Shown piece by piece: positions 41,954-52,200 of a stretch of 64,000 nt of DNA. How positions within the stretch are numbered: position 1 is the stretch's first letter; the number at the start of each line of letters is the position of its first letter. The stretch covers positions 2,852,001 through 2,916,000 of the forward strand of contig NC_054689.1 in the NCBI RefSeq assembly GCF_011074885.1. Direction: 5' to 3'. The notes under the pieces are model-generated. The model was given only the letters and a program-made list of their open reading frames with translations, had not been told where the DNA came from and did no database searches. This DNA is from Brettanomyces bruxellensis (lineage: Eukaryota > Ascomycota > Pichiomycetes > Pichiales > Pichiaceae). Both the position numbers and the translations under genes were made by a program.

Positions 41954-44900
41954 ATGGATAGTGATCAGAGCTTTCTGGAGGAACTTAGTGACTGGAGTGG
42001 ATCAAGCAGCCAAAATGAAAAAGAGCCGAATGCAATCAACAAACACAGCCATGTAACACATTCCGGGCAGTGCACGCTAGATGGAGGGACAGTTTATGAA
42101 GAGGTGAAAGAGAGTGTGAGTTTCAGCAAGACGCACCATGAATTAAACCAGGGTAATCTTGGCACAATAATTTATCCCTCCAATTTGGAGGTGAGGAAGT
42201 ATCAGGAGGAAATTGTCAAGAAAGCGGTTATGGAAAATGTTTTGTGCTCTCTTCCAACGGGTCTCGGTAAGACATTTATCGCGGCAACGGTGATGCTGAA
42301 TTTCTACCGGTGGGTGGAGCGGGCGAAAATAATTTTTATGGCACCGACGAGACCGCTTGTGGCCCAGCAGATGCGCGCGTGTTACGGTATCGCGGGACTC
42401 CCGCTGGAGGACACCGCGGTTCTTGTGGGGGTTACCCGAAAAGATCGGGCTGTTCTGTGGGAGACGCGACGAGTTTTTTTTTCCACCCCGCAGATGGTTG
42501 CCAACGATTTACTTTCCGGGCTCGTTGACCCGCGAAATGTATGCTGCGTAGTGGTAGACGAGGCTCACCGGGCTCGGGGTGGCAGTTATGCCTACTGCAA
42601 AGTTGTAGAAAGGCTTGACAAATTAAATACGAGTTTCCGTGTTCTTGCCCTAACTGCTACTCCAGGTGCAACAGTCGAATCTGTTCAGAAAGTCGTCGAT
42701 AATCTTGATATATCTTCAATTCAACTAAGAACTGATAAAGATCCTGATGTACTCCAGTACATGAATTCACGCTCACTAGTCGAAATTGACTGCGATATCA
42801 CTCCGGAAATCCAGCATGCGGTGATTCTTATTTCCGAAGCCATTTTACCTGTGTTAAAGCGGGCCAACTCCGCCGGAATTTACGATATTACTGACCCTGC
42901 GCGGATCAATCAATTCATGGCCTTGGAGAAGTCACGTGCCGTTGTTGCCAATCATAGACTTCCAGAGGGTCTCAAGTGGACATATTTCTTTATCCTACGG
43001 CTACTTTCCGAGGTTGGCAACTTTTTCCGCCGTCTTAATGTCTACGGAATTGTAACCTTTTACGGCTTTTTCCTTGACAAGTACACAGAGTTCACCACAA
43101 AGTACCAGATGAAGAAATCAACCAATAAGTTGGCGGCGTCGTTTTACTTCAGTCCCCAAATATCAGAGCTCAAAAGTTATATCGAAAAACTGATTGCCGA
43201 GGATTCGAAGAATTCTGCAAATCCTGGCCTTAAAGTTGTTGCTGGTACATTTTCCCACACAAAATTCCAGGAACTAGTTAAAAGAGTTACCACATTTTTG
43301 CAGCAGAAGGAGCATGAAAGCCACGGAAATTCATCCATAATTGTCTTCACCGAATTTCGGGACAACGCACTTGAGATTGTCCGTTGCCTTGAAAGTGCCA
43401 ATAAGCTTGTTTCTTCTGCAGATTCGCACTCCAAGGATTTAGTTCGACCCCACATTTTCATCGGACAGGCGAAAGAGAAGAGCCGATTTGATGAAGAGAC
43501 ATTTCGGAGCACTAAAGGTCGTAAAAAGAAGAAGAACCCCAAGAAGAAGAAAAAGAATGAAAAGAATTCCGATAGTCCGTTGGCCACTCGCTTGGGATCT
43601 TCTGAAACTGCGCAGGCTAAGGGAATGTCACAGAAAGATCAGAAAGAACTTCTCTCAAAGTTTAAGGATGGCGTTTACAATGTGTTGGTGGCAACTTCAA
43701 TTGGAGAAGAAGGTCTAGATATTGGAGAGGTGGATATGATTGTCTGCTTTGATTCTACATCCTCTCCAATCAAAAATATCCAGCGAATGGGAAGAACTGG
43801 TCGTAAAAGAGCTGGCAATGTTGTTATGTTGTTCAGCTCCAATGAGCGTGAAAAGTTTGCTAGAGCAATGGATAATTATAGATGGATTCAGAACAAGATC
43901 AGGAGTGATGATAATATAATTGATCTTCACCCATCTGATAGAATTTTTCCAAAGGAGTACAAGCCTGCTTTGGAGTACAGGAAAATTACAATTCCGGAGA
44001 CTAACAAAAACTTGCTTGATGAAAACGGTGAAGATGACGATGCATTTATTGAGGAAGCTGCATCTATCACCTCAGCTCGGAAAAATAAAGCAAAGAGGAA
44101 GAGTAGAAAGCGCAAGAAGACAAGAAAAGATAGTGATGATGATAGGCAGATGAAGCTTACCAAAAAAATGTTCATGCCTGAGAATGCACACACCGGATTT
44201 AGGCCTGCCTCTTCAATGATCAGAAAGGTTGTGAGTCAGAAGCAAAAGCAGGAAAACAAGCTAATTGAAAAGAAGAAAGAGAAAGAACTTGAAAAGGCAG
44301 ATGAAACTTTGCTTAGTGATGAGGTTGAGTGTAATCGACTGACTCCCAGCCAATTGTTTTCGGATCCACCAGAAACTACCAATGGGAAGAGTAAAGAAAT
44401 TGCAAATGAACCAATCTTAATCGATCTCTCGCAGTTTACCGACGATGAATTGAAAAATGATGATATAGGAGGGGAAGCACAGAGTGAGGAAATTTCGGAG
44501 GTTGTGAAGGCAAATAGTGAATCGAAGACAGAAGGCAGTGATGTTCAATTTAGGGATGTAACTGATGATAAAAATAGCATACGTGCAAATGAACAAATTG
44601 AGGAAAATGAAAGTGTGGAAATTTCCAACAAAACACATAACAAGAATTTGTTTACATATAAAAAGGACAAACAGAATAATACGATTTGGAATTCGAAAGG
44701 GGAAGGGAAATCTGAGGAAATACCTACGTTACCATCTAACGCAGTGTCAGATAAATTTGCTTTTAAGGAACAGGTAGATGTGTGCAAGCAGGTTATTCCA
44801 AAAGGAGATGCAATTTTCAATATGAATTTCAAAGAACGAGAGGGCTTTATGAGCCAAAGAGAAGAAATGGAGTTTTATTCGAAATACTTTACCGATGACA

Positions 44901-45049
44901 AGGATTTATACTATGATCCGAGGCGCTTCAATATAATTGATGATCCGTTGATCTGCATCAAAAGGGGCGGTTCTAAATTTGGAAAAGTTCCACACTCTTC
45001 AGCTTCAAATATGATGATAGAATGGCACAGAGCACTTCAGAAGGAGTGA
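41954..45049 (+). CDS. MPH1: ATP-dependent DNA helicase Mph1 (FANCM family)
   Basis: 3'-5' DEAH-box helicase that unwinds D-loops and remodels stalled forks in recombinational repair, in the nucleus. The 1031-residue protein has helicase motif I PTGLGKT at about residues 98-106, motif II DEAH at about 202-205, motif III ALTATPG, and motif VI QRMGRTGRKR near residue 610. The FANCM/Mph1 block MAPTRPLVAQQ follows motif I. A lysine-rich insert (GRKKKKNPKKKKK) lies between helicase motifs IV and V. The C-terminal third is charged and disordered and ends in a conserved-looking DDPLICIKRGG segment. Its length is close to S. cerevisiae Mph1 (993). No lesion is seen. Confidence 0.96.
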   Translation: MDSDQSFLEELSDWSGSSSQNEKEPNAINKHSHVTHSGQCTLDGGTVYEEVKESVSFSKTHHELNQGNLGTIIYPSNLEVRKYQEEIVKKAVMENVLCSLPTGLGKTFIAATVMLNFYRWVERAKIIFMAPTRPLVAQQMRACYGIAGLPLEDTAVLVGVTRKDRAVLWETRRVFFSTPQMVANDLLSGLVDPRNVCCVVVDEAHRARGGSYAYCKVVERLDKLNTSFRVLALTATPGATVESVQKVVDNLDISSIQLRTDKDPDVLQYMNSRSLVEIDCDITPEIQHAVILISEAILPVLKRANSAGIYDITDPARINQFMALEKSRAVVANHRLPEGLKWTYFFILRLLSEVGNFFRRLNVYGIVTFYGFFLDKYTEFTTKYQMKKSTNKLAASFYFSPQISELKSYIEKLIAEDSKNSANPGLKVVAGTFSHTKFQELVKRVTTFLQQKEHESHGNSSIIVFTEFRDNALEIVRCLESANKLVSSADSHSKDLVRPHIFIGQAKEKSRFDEETFRSTKGRKKKKNPKKKKKNEKNSDSPLATRLGSSETAQAKGMSQKDQKELLSKFKDGVYNVLVATSIGEEGLDIGEVDMIVCFDSTSSPIKNIQRMGRTGRKRAGNVVMLFSSNEREKFARAMDNYRWIQNKIRSDDNIIDLHPSDRIFPKEYKPALEYRKITIPETNKNLLDENGEDDDAFIEEAASITSARKNKAKRKSRKRKKTRKDSDDDRQMKLTKKMFMPENAHTGFRPASSMIRKVVSQKQKQENKLIEKKKEKELEKADETLLSDEVECNRLTPSQLFSDPPETTNGKSKEIANEPILIDLSQFTDDELKNDDIGGEAQSEEISEVVKANSESKTEGSDVQFRDVTDDKNSIRANEQIEENESVEISNKTHNKNLFTYKKDKQNNTIWNSKGEGKSEEIPTLPSNAVSDKFAFKEQVDVCKQVIPKGDAIFNMNFKEREGFMSQREEMEFYSKYFTDDKDLYYDPRRFNIIDDPLICIKRGGSKFGKVPHSSASNMMIEWHRALQKE

Positions 45050-45494
45050 TATTTGAGGATTGCATATAAGCAATTCTGGCGGTACTAAAGGAATTGCGCT
45101 TAGTTAATGGTAAACAGAGAGCTGGATGAGAACTAAACTTTATATTTCAAGTTGAATCATTACTGCAAACATACCAATAATATGTAGTATGCTTTGAACT
45201 TTGCAGATCTGCCCCATAACAGAGTTCGATTTCCTTACGAATTTAAAATATAATCAAGGACTCGTGAAAAATGAAATAAAATATAGTTTTTTTTTTTTTG
45301 CTTTTTTGTTTTTTTATTACTTCCTTGCCGTATAGTATACTATACAACTAATGAATACGAATTCCCTTCTCTGACTTTTCCTAGGTTCTTTTATTATATT
45401 GGTCCATCACACAAGAAAAGTGATGCCACCGTTCAAAAATACATAAACAAAAAAATATACACTAGTTTTCACAAACAAAGAACAATGCCTGTAA
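45050..45494. other. Convergent intergenic region, MPH1/AT-hook gene
   Basis: AT-rich shared 3' region with a 12-base T tract near 45289. No gene. Confidence 0.6.
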
Positions 45495-46247
45495 TCATTT
45501 CTTGCCGTTCTCAGTAGACCCTCCGGTCTTATTTTTCTTCTTATGACGGGTGTACTTAGACTTCTGCCTTGTTTCGAGAGGTGGAAGTCTTGGTCTGCCT
45601 CTCTTTCTCTTAATCCCGCTACTCCGGAGCTTTTTTAGCTCAATTTCCTTTTGTGTTATCGGGTGCTTTCTAGGTCTTCCTCTCTTTCTTTTTTTCACTT
45701 TACCGTCTGCAGCCACTTCATTCTTCATACCAGGAACAATATTCGACACAACTGCCATCTGAGTAGGTAATTCTGCCGCCATTACAGATGCTGGCTGTTG
45801 GCTCTGTATTGCAGCTTGAATCTGAGGCTGTGGTGCTACCCCTTGAATTCCAGAAGGCACATATTGGGTGCTGATCATATTATTCGACTTGGCAATGCCA
45901 TTCACTGTTGAGTTTGTAGGATAAAAGTTTGCATTTGTCATCGAATTAACAGAAATCTGATCATCCTTTCTATCCGAAGCTGTGTTTCCGCTGTTCTTCT
46001 GATAATTCATGGTGTTCTCCAAGTTATTCATTCTACTAGATGGTGTTGTTCTTATGTTGCTGTTATAATCGCTTGTATGTTGATATGGTTGCGGAAGGTA
46101 GTGATATTGACTCTCGGTTGTCGAGCCGTTATATTTATGCAGAAACTCAAGCGGTGGTGGAACGTTTGGGGGAAGTGTAATGTGTGGAAGCCTCTGATTG
46201 ACTGAATTATTCAAGTTGATGTCTGTCTTATAAAACATCACCTCCAA
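45495..46247 (-). CDS. Two-AT-hook putative DNA-binding protein
   Basis: Predicted nuclear protein of 250 residues. The C-terminal quarter holds two AT-hook motifs, KRKRGRPRKHP (residues 186-196) and KRKRGRPRLPP (213-223), joined by QKEIELKKLRSSGI, followed by a lysine-rich tail. These hooks bind the minor groove of AT-rich DNA. The N-terminal part is asparagine, serine and glutamine rich with LPPNVPPPLEFLHKY near residues 25-39, the only candidate conserved motif. I do not recognise an orthologue, so function beyond DNA binding is unknown. Complete frame with its own ATG. Confidence 0.75.
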   Translation of the reverse strand: MEVMFYKTDINLNNSVNQRLPHITLPPNVPPPLEFLHKYNGSTTESQYHYLPQPYQHTSDYNSNIRTTPSSRMNNLENTMNYQKNSGNTASDRKDDQISVNSMTNANFYPTNSTVNGIAKSNNMISTQYVPSGIQGVAPQPQIQAAIQSQQPASVMAAELPTQMAVVSNIVPGMKNEVAADGKVKKRKRGRPRKHPITQKEIELKKLRSSGIKRKRGRPRLPPLETRQKSKYTRHKKKNKTGGSTENGKK

Positions 46248-47396
46248 AAGATGTTAGCAGCTTCAACAAGATTTACCTTCTGGCTGCTAGGGTCAAACAA
46301 TCACAAGAAACTACTTTCCTTGTATCTATGAAAACTGATTTCTTCCGTGGCCGCAAGTGCTTAATAATGAAAAAAGGAAAGAAATGGTGGTTGAAGATTA
46401 TGTAAGTTCAGACGGATAAATAAAGAGAAAAAATAAATAAATAAAATAAATTAAATTAAAAAATTAAAAAAGAAATTTAGAAAAAATTAAGAAAATTAAA
46501 AAGAAAAAAAATCTGAAATAAAAATCTAAAGTAGAAACTGACAACAAAAAAATGAAAGACTCTGGAACAAAACAAAGTTCGTAGAGCGGATAACATTGAA
46601 GAAAAAAAAAAAAAAAATAATACATAAAAGTAAGAATAAAAATAAAAAGGGGTTGAGAAAGGGGAGGGGGTCTCGCTCACATTTCTCCTACGTTCTTACA
46701 CCTTGTTTTACTTTTGCGATGATTAGTGGTGTATGGATGATTATATTATTTGAATACTTCGAGCAAGTTGCTTTATCAATAAATAGGAATCCTTTCTGAC
46801 AGTAATTTCAATTATTATCTGAATTGTACCACGTAAAGATTTGTAGAAAGATACTAATACAATGTGCTTCTGGTTTATTCTTTGAAATTGGTATTTGTCT
46901 ATATAAAATTAACTGAAATAAAAACCCGGTACAAACAAGTGTTACCTGTAATGTGGTCCTGAAAGGAAGTCGGAAATTAAATATGTTCATTAAGTAATTA
47001 ACGCATATATAATATTTGAAAGATTATATTTCAGTTAATCGCATCTATTACAGCATATGCTAAATACCAATTAATCGTATCTTGTAGTAATTGTGCATGT
47101 TTAAACATATATTGTTCCTTTCTTGCCAAATTTATTAGAAGGATCTGCCTTGTAGAATTTTCCTGTCGATATAATTACAATAACAAAAAATCTAAGATGG
47201 GCCATCCTAGATTTGAACTGGTGAACTTTAGGGAGCTTTCTTTGGGATCCCAGTTAGTCGTACAAAAAGAGTAGAGGCTGTATTTTCTTCTCGTAAGTCA
47301 CAAAGTACACATCACATATAAACATTTACAAAAATATCATAAGTCATTATCCATTACCCGATAGTCAGCACAGAGCTTTTACGTTTCAAGAAACCA
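46248..47396. other. A-rich intergenic region between two minus-strand genes
   Basis: Promoter of the AT-hook gene and 3' flank of RRD1. From 46420 to 46650 the plus strand is A-rich (several A tracts, the longest near 46602-46617). A tRNA-like T-arm on the minus strand near 47205-47220 does not extend to a full cloverleaf. Confidence 0.5.
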
Positions 47397-48896
47397 TCAT
47401 ACGTTACTGTTCAGATCATTTCTATTTTTAGGCGTGTTTGTAGGCCACATGGACAAACTTGTAGGTAGTTCTCCACCGTCACGTTTTCCAGTAAAACTTG
47501 TTATTTCCCTTTCAGTGTGCAGTTTCTCTAATTCTTTCTCTCTTTTTCCGTAGAGTGAGTCCATGGCAACTTCTGGCCCACTTCTATAATTTGTTGCCGA
47601 ACCTGCTTTATCAAAAGGTCCCGAAATATCATTTGAGCTAATATCGTATTTATTGCTTTGCATATCCGCATCAGTTGGTTCCTCATCCTCCGGAGATGTT
47701 TCCGGTAAAGGCTGTCCAGTTTTTCGATCAACCCAAGGAAAGAGAACATGTCCAAAGTAAAAATGCTGAACAACTGGGAATTTGGAAAGAACTTCACCAT
47801 AATACATTTTAAGCATTCCTTTTGCAATCTTCTCCCAGGTTTTTGATGTACAAACATCAAATAACAAGGGTGAATGTTCATTAAACGGTCCAAATTTGAC
47901 CCGCTTTATAAATGCTATAGCGTTGTAATAAAGGTTTCGAGTTCTGTTCTGTTTCAAGATACGTGTATTTAGTACTGATGCCGGCGTGAGTCCCATACGA
48001 TAATTTAGAGCCTTCATGCTTTTTTCTCCTTTCTCCAAACTAAGAAAGTCAACCATCTGGAAAGCCCCTAAAATGTAGATAAGATGAAAATGGTCATCCA
48101 AACCCCAGACGCCGTGAGACCCAGCAGGCTCTAATGTATATGTTTGTATCAGTTTCCGAACCAAATCATAATATTTTGAAAACATGACAAGGTATTCCAC
48201 CCCTGTTGTTTCATTTCGCGGAAGGATATCACACATTAAAAGAGATGCGATAAATGCGAGAAACGACAATTCGTGTCCAGTTCCAAAATCTAAACGTTCT
48301 CGAGATCCAAATGAACCGAGAAAGTAATATTTAAGCTCGGTTTCAAAGTTATACGATGTATCTCCATCATTATTGGAAGCATAGTCATCCTTCAAGTACC
48401 ATTTTCCTAATTCCTTACGAATCCAGTTATCTATCCTTGAATTCAGCTTATCATGTAGATCTCTGCAGGCCATATTTCCATACCTCCGTGGTCCTTTAAA
48501 CGGAGGCGTTTCCGCTATCAATGCATCCAGTCTCTTCAATAATCGTAATACAACTTTCACAGGCTCAGACAGCTTATTAAAATCAAATTCTTGAGCTTCC
48601 TTATTCGGTAGCACTGCAGAGTTTGGATGGGTTCTGGGAGTCTTTTTATGATTCGATAATGCAACTCCAGGATGATAAGCATTCTCAAATTCTACCTGCC
48701 TATCATCTAAAACACCGGGTGGAACATCTGTAAGGCTGATTTTCTCGCAAATTAATGAAAGCGCACCACTTATGCGATCAATCGCAATCGATTTTTTAAA
48801 TAGTTCCACCTCTTTAGGACCATATATTCGCTTGCACGGAGGAAGCCATTTAAGTTTCGCATCGGTTAGATCAATATGTACAAATTCTGGTTGCAT
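47397..48896 (-). CDS. RRD1: PP2A activator / peptidyl-prolyl isomerase, PTPA family
   Basis: Phosphotyrosyl phosphatase activator that folds and activates PP2A-type phosphatases and has prolyl isomerase activity. The 499-residue protein has the PTPA signature blocks ETPPFKGPRRYGNMACRDLHDKL, FGSRERLDFGTGHELSF and the invariant LEPAGSHGVWGLDDHFHL (given in part here; residues roughly 130-265). The phrase KFPVVQHFYFG followed by PWV matches yeast Rrd1 rather than Rrd2. There is an N-terminal insertion (70-110) and a charged disordered C-terminal extension of about 80 residues, as Rrd1-type members have. It diverges from NUP192, sharing a 340-bp promoter region. Confidence 0.93.
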   Translation of the reverse strand: MQPEFVHIDLTDAKLKWLPPCKRIYGPKEVELFKKSIAIDRISGALSLICEKISLTDVPPGVLDDRQVEFENAYHPGVALSNHKKTPRTHPNSAVLPNKEAQEFDFNKLSEPVKVVLRLLKRLDALIAETPPFKGPRRYGNMACRDLHDKLNSRIDNWIRKELGKWYLKDDYASNNDGDTSYNFETELKYYFLGSFGSRERLDFGTGHELSFLAFIASLLMCDILPRNETTGVEYLVMFSKYYDLVRKLIQTYTLEPAGSHGVWGLDDHFHLIYILGAFQMVDFLSLEKGEKSMKALNYRMGLTPASVLNTRILKQNRTRNLYYNAIAFIKRVKFGPFNEHSPLLFDVCTSKTWEKIAKGMLKMYYGEVLSKFPVVQHFYFGHVLFPWVDRKTGQPLPETSPEDEEPTDADMQSNKYDISSNDISGPFDKAGSATNYRSGPEVAMDSLYGKREKELEKLHTEREITSFTGKRDGGELPTSLSMWPTNTPKNRNDLNSNV

Positions 48897-49236
48897 TCTT
48901 CAGCGTAGCACCAACTTCTATTTCAAATCGCCGATAACCTTTTTGGTGGGGCTAATTTCCATCCTTACTTAGTATTGCCTTTTTTCGCTTCCTCTTCGGT
49001 TCACCTTTTTTTCTACTATTGTCTCAGAGTTAAAGGTAATGCCAAAATTTTTTGGTGGTAATTTATTTTTGGGCGCTATTTTTTTTTACTTTTTTTTTAC
49101 TCTTCTGGAGTGCTAGATCTTTATGTCAACACAGTTCTTCAAGAACATCTAAAGCTAGTAAGGTACTTTATTGCATTATTTGTGACCATTCGTATTGATA
49201 CATTGCCTTTGAGATATATTTCATGGTAATTTTAAA
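48897..49236. other. Divergent promoter region RRD1/NUP192
   Basis: Short AT-rich shared upstream region with T tracts around 49079-49099. No gene. Confidence 0.6.
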
Positions 49237-52200
49237 ATGCGACTTCACTTTTCCACCACACCATTCCAGTCTCTTTACGCGGCAATTCAAAATGAAAATT
49301 ATGATGCCCAAATCACCTACATGAATTTATTGAAAGATGATCTTCTTAATGTCTTGGTTCATCCAGAAAAGAACCCCACTTCAAGAAAGAGCGTTGAGTC
49401 TGGAAAGGCTGTTTTCACTGATGGGTCACAATTTGAGTTAAACGATCAGTTCAAAGCTACTGCACTTAAGTTATCGGATAGGCTTAATTTAGACGAGCTT
49501 ATTGCTGCAGAAACCTTGTTTTATGCCTCTAAAGATGAGTCTGGAAGGCTCGGGATGCAGTTTCTTGATCTAGGACTTGCAGCCTATCATACACGTCGTC
49601 TTTATATTTTGCAAATAGTTTCCTATTACGTTTGTCGTGGTATAATAGTGTGCGATAACGGAGAATTAGAGTGCACTATCAGTAAAAGCTTGGATGATGC
49701 CAGCTCACATTTTCGAAAAATAATATCTGTTCAATCTCCGAAATTACTGGATTCATTCATACAAATAGAAAACGAGCTTAGAGCTACTTCACAGTTTGTT
49801 GAACGGTCAAAACTTCTTGGGACATATTATCTTGGTGGACCAATTGCTCATGGAGTCGAATACTGTCGTGGATCACTTTATCGACAATATCAACTTCTTG
49901 GAGAAATATATTGGGGTATTACTGGGATTCAAGACTGCAAGTCAGATAATGGCCACGATGGCCAAAGTTTCAATTCTTCGAGTTTTGTTTGCTTCTCCAA
50001 ATTTTTCAACCATTTGCTGTCAATGAAAATCGAGGATATATTTTCGTTATGTATTTTGCCAGGAGTACTGAGACACATAACTTGTTTGGAAAATTGGCAG
50101 GATGCGGACATAGCAACGTTTCATGCAATTGTTATAAAAGATACCTTAGACACTACGAAATTGGCTTCCTCACCTTTAAAAGCTTTTATTTTTACACACT
50201 TCTTGTCTCATTTCATACCCTGGTGCAAAAAATCTTCTTCTAGAAGTAAAAAATATCCATTTGAAAAATCTGTTGCCATACCATTACGCAATTGCATTTC
50301 AATTGGGGGTGCACTGGAGTATATTATGAACGTTTGCGCTGAGACTAGGGTTCGTGACCCTTCTTTCAGACTTTTTTATGATTTTAGAGCTCTTTTACAA
50401 CGTCATGTGCCTCGATTAGTGCCTCTTCTTTTGGAAGATGAGCAGGACCCCAGTTCATCAACTGGGAATGGAAAGGGTAATTCAAGTAATTCCGTATTAT
50501 CAAATTTTGCTAACACAACTGCGACAGGCAATATGAATATTACTACTGAGCCATTCAATACTCAAGGACATTCCATTAGAGAAAAGGAGTTATTTTTTTT
50601 GTACCGCAAAAATCATCTTTCATTGCGGACATCCGAATTCCTTGCCCCAGTTTTCGCTGAATTTGCCTTGTCATTCATCGAAAATTCTGCCTTCATCCTG
50701 ACAGAAATGCGAGACATGGAGGAGGATCTTTTACTATCATCCGACCATCCGGATTTGGACTCGATGGCCGACAGTGCTGATTTAGAAAGATTCTATATGA
50801 CAGTGTATTATATCTTCAATGGTCGACCAGAATTGGGCTCTGTCTTTTGGCAGCACGCCAGCGATGGTAATATTAGTTCAGCATATGGCTTTCTTCAGTG
50901 GGGATCCCATTGTAATAGTCCACTGATTGTCTCGGTATTCTGCGTTTTGTTATCGGCTCTTTCATGTGGTCCTCAGAATGCAGTTCAGGCGTTCAACTTT
51001 CTCCAAATTACAAATGACGTTTCGGGTATCGACGATGCCAACGCCAAAGCGAGCCCAATCGGGGGTGAGCGTGGATGCTTTTCGATTCTTGGTAAACTAA
51101 GTTGTGTTAGTTGGGCCACCATATATACTTCAATTGCTCAATACAACAAAGAACTTACAGGAAAAATTATGGATTCAGATAATACAGGAATAAACAACAA
51201 TTCAAACACATCACCTAATATATTTTCCACATTATCTTCATCGTCAGTAACAGCTTCAAACGGAGTTACGAAAAATAGTACAAAAGCGTCCGTGCTATCT
51301 ATTCCGGAGGGATCAATGGTTTTGAGACGTCGATTGGGTGAGGATTCTATCTTTTTCCTTGCAGGATTGTTTCAACTCCTTGAGAGTGTTGCAAAGAACA
51401 GCTCTCAGGCACGTTCCGGTCTTCTTTCTAGTGATGATTATCAGCTCTTAAAATTACTATCAAGATTTCTTTTTGCTTCAACACCCTTATGTGGGGCAGC
51501 CCTGTCTGTGATGGCTTCATTGGTTGGGCCATTATATACAGAAAGGCAGATGTTTTGGAAAATTCTTGATGAGTGGCTTTTTACTTATCAATTTTCCAAT
51601 TCTCATGTGAGCAAAAGAGCTCAGGATGTTATCTTAGAGAAGCTAAGTAGTTATGAGGACATTCTTGGATTCGTTCGTCTTTTAAGAGCACTTTTGAAAC
51701 CCAAACATGGTTCCTCATTTAAGGGTTTAGAACTACAATTTCCATCTGATCTTGGTTATCGTGTTCACAGGCCTGGTGTATCTTGCTATTTGGAGGTCAC
51801 GGTCAATATTTTAAAGCAAACGGAAAAATCAACCCTTGGAATTAACAAAAAAGTTGTTGTTGAACTTATTATTTTAGACTTATGGGTTGAATGCATCAGT
51901 CAAATCAGTCCTGATTTATCTAAGAGCTCAAATGCTGCTGGAATAACTGATATGGATAATTTGGTTGTTGGAAAAAGTATTGTTAACTATCTTCAAGAGC
52001 ATCCAGGCTCTTTAATGCTATGTCTTGCATGTGATTCATCACTTTATGATGTGTTGTTCTCAATTTCACATGCAGGAATTGATGTTATCAATTTTCTACC
52101 TGATACAAGCCCTACAGTTTTGCTTACGAATCAGTGTATCAATTTAATGAGCATCCTCTTAGATAGGCAAACTTTCCTTGTGGACGAATTGTTACCGGTA

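Noticed and set aside
47190..47275. tRNA-like segment on the minus strand (CCAGTTCAAATCTAGG)
   Set aside because: A T-loop-like sequence is present, but the T stem has mismatches, and no matching 5' acceptor strand or anticodon arm could be found. At most it is a remnant.
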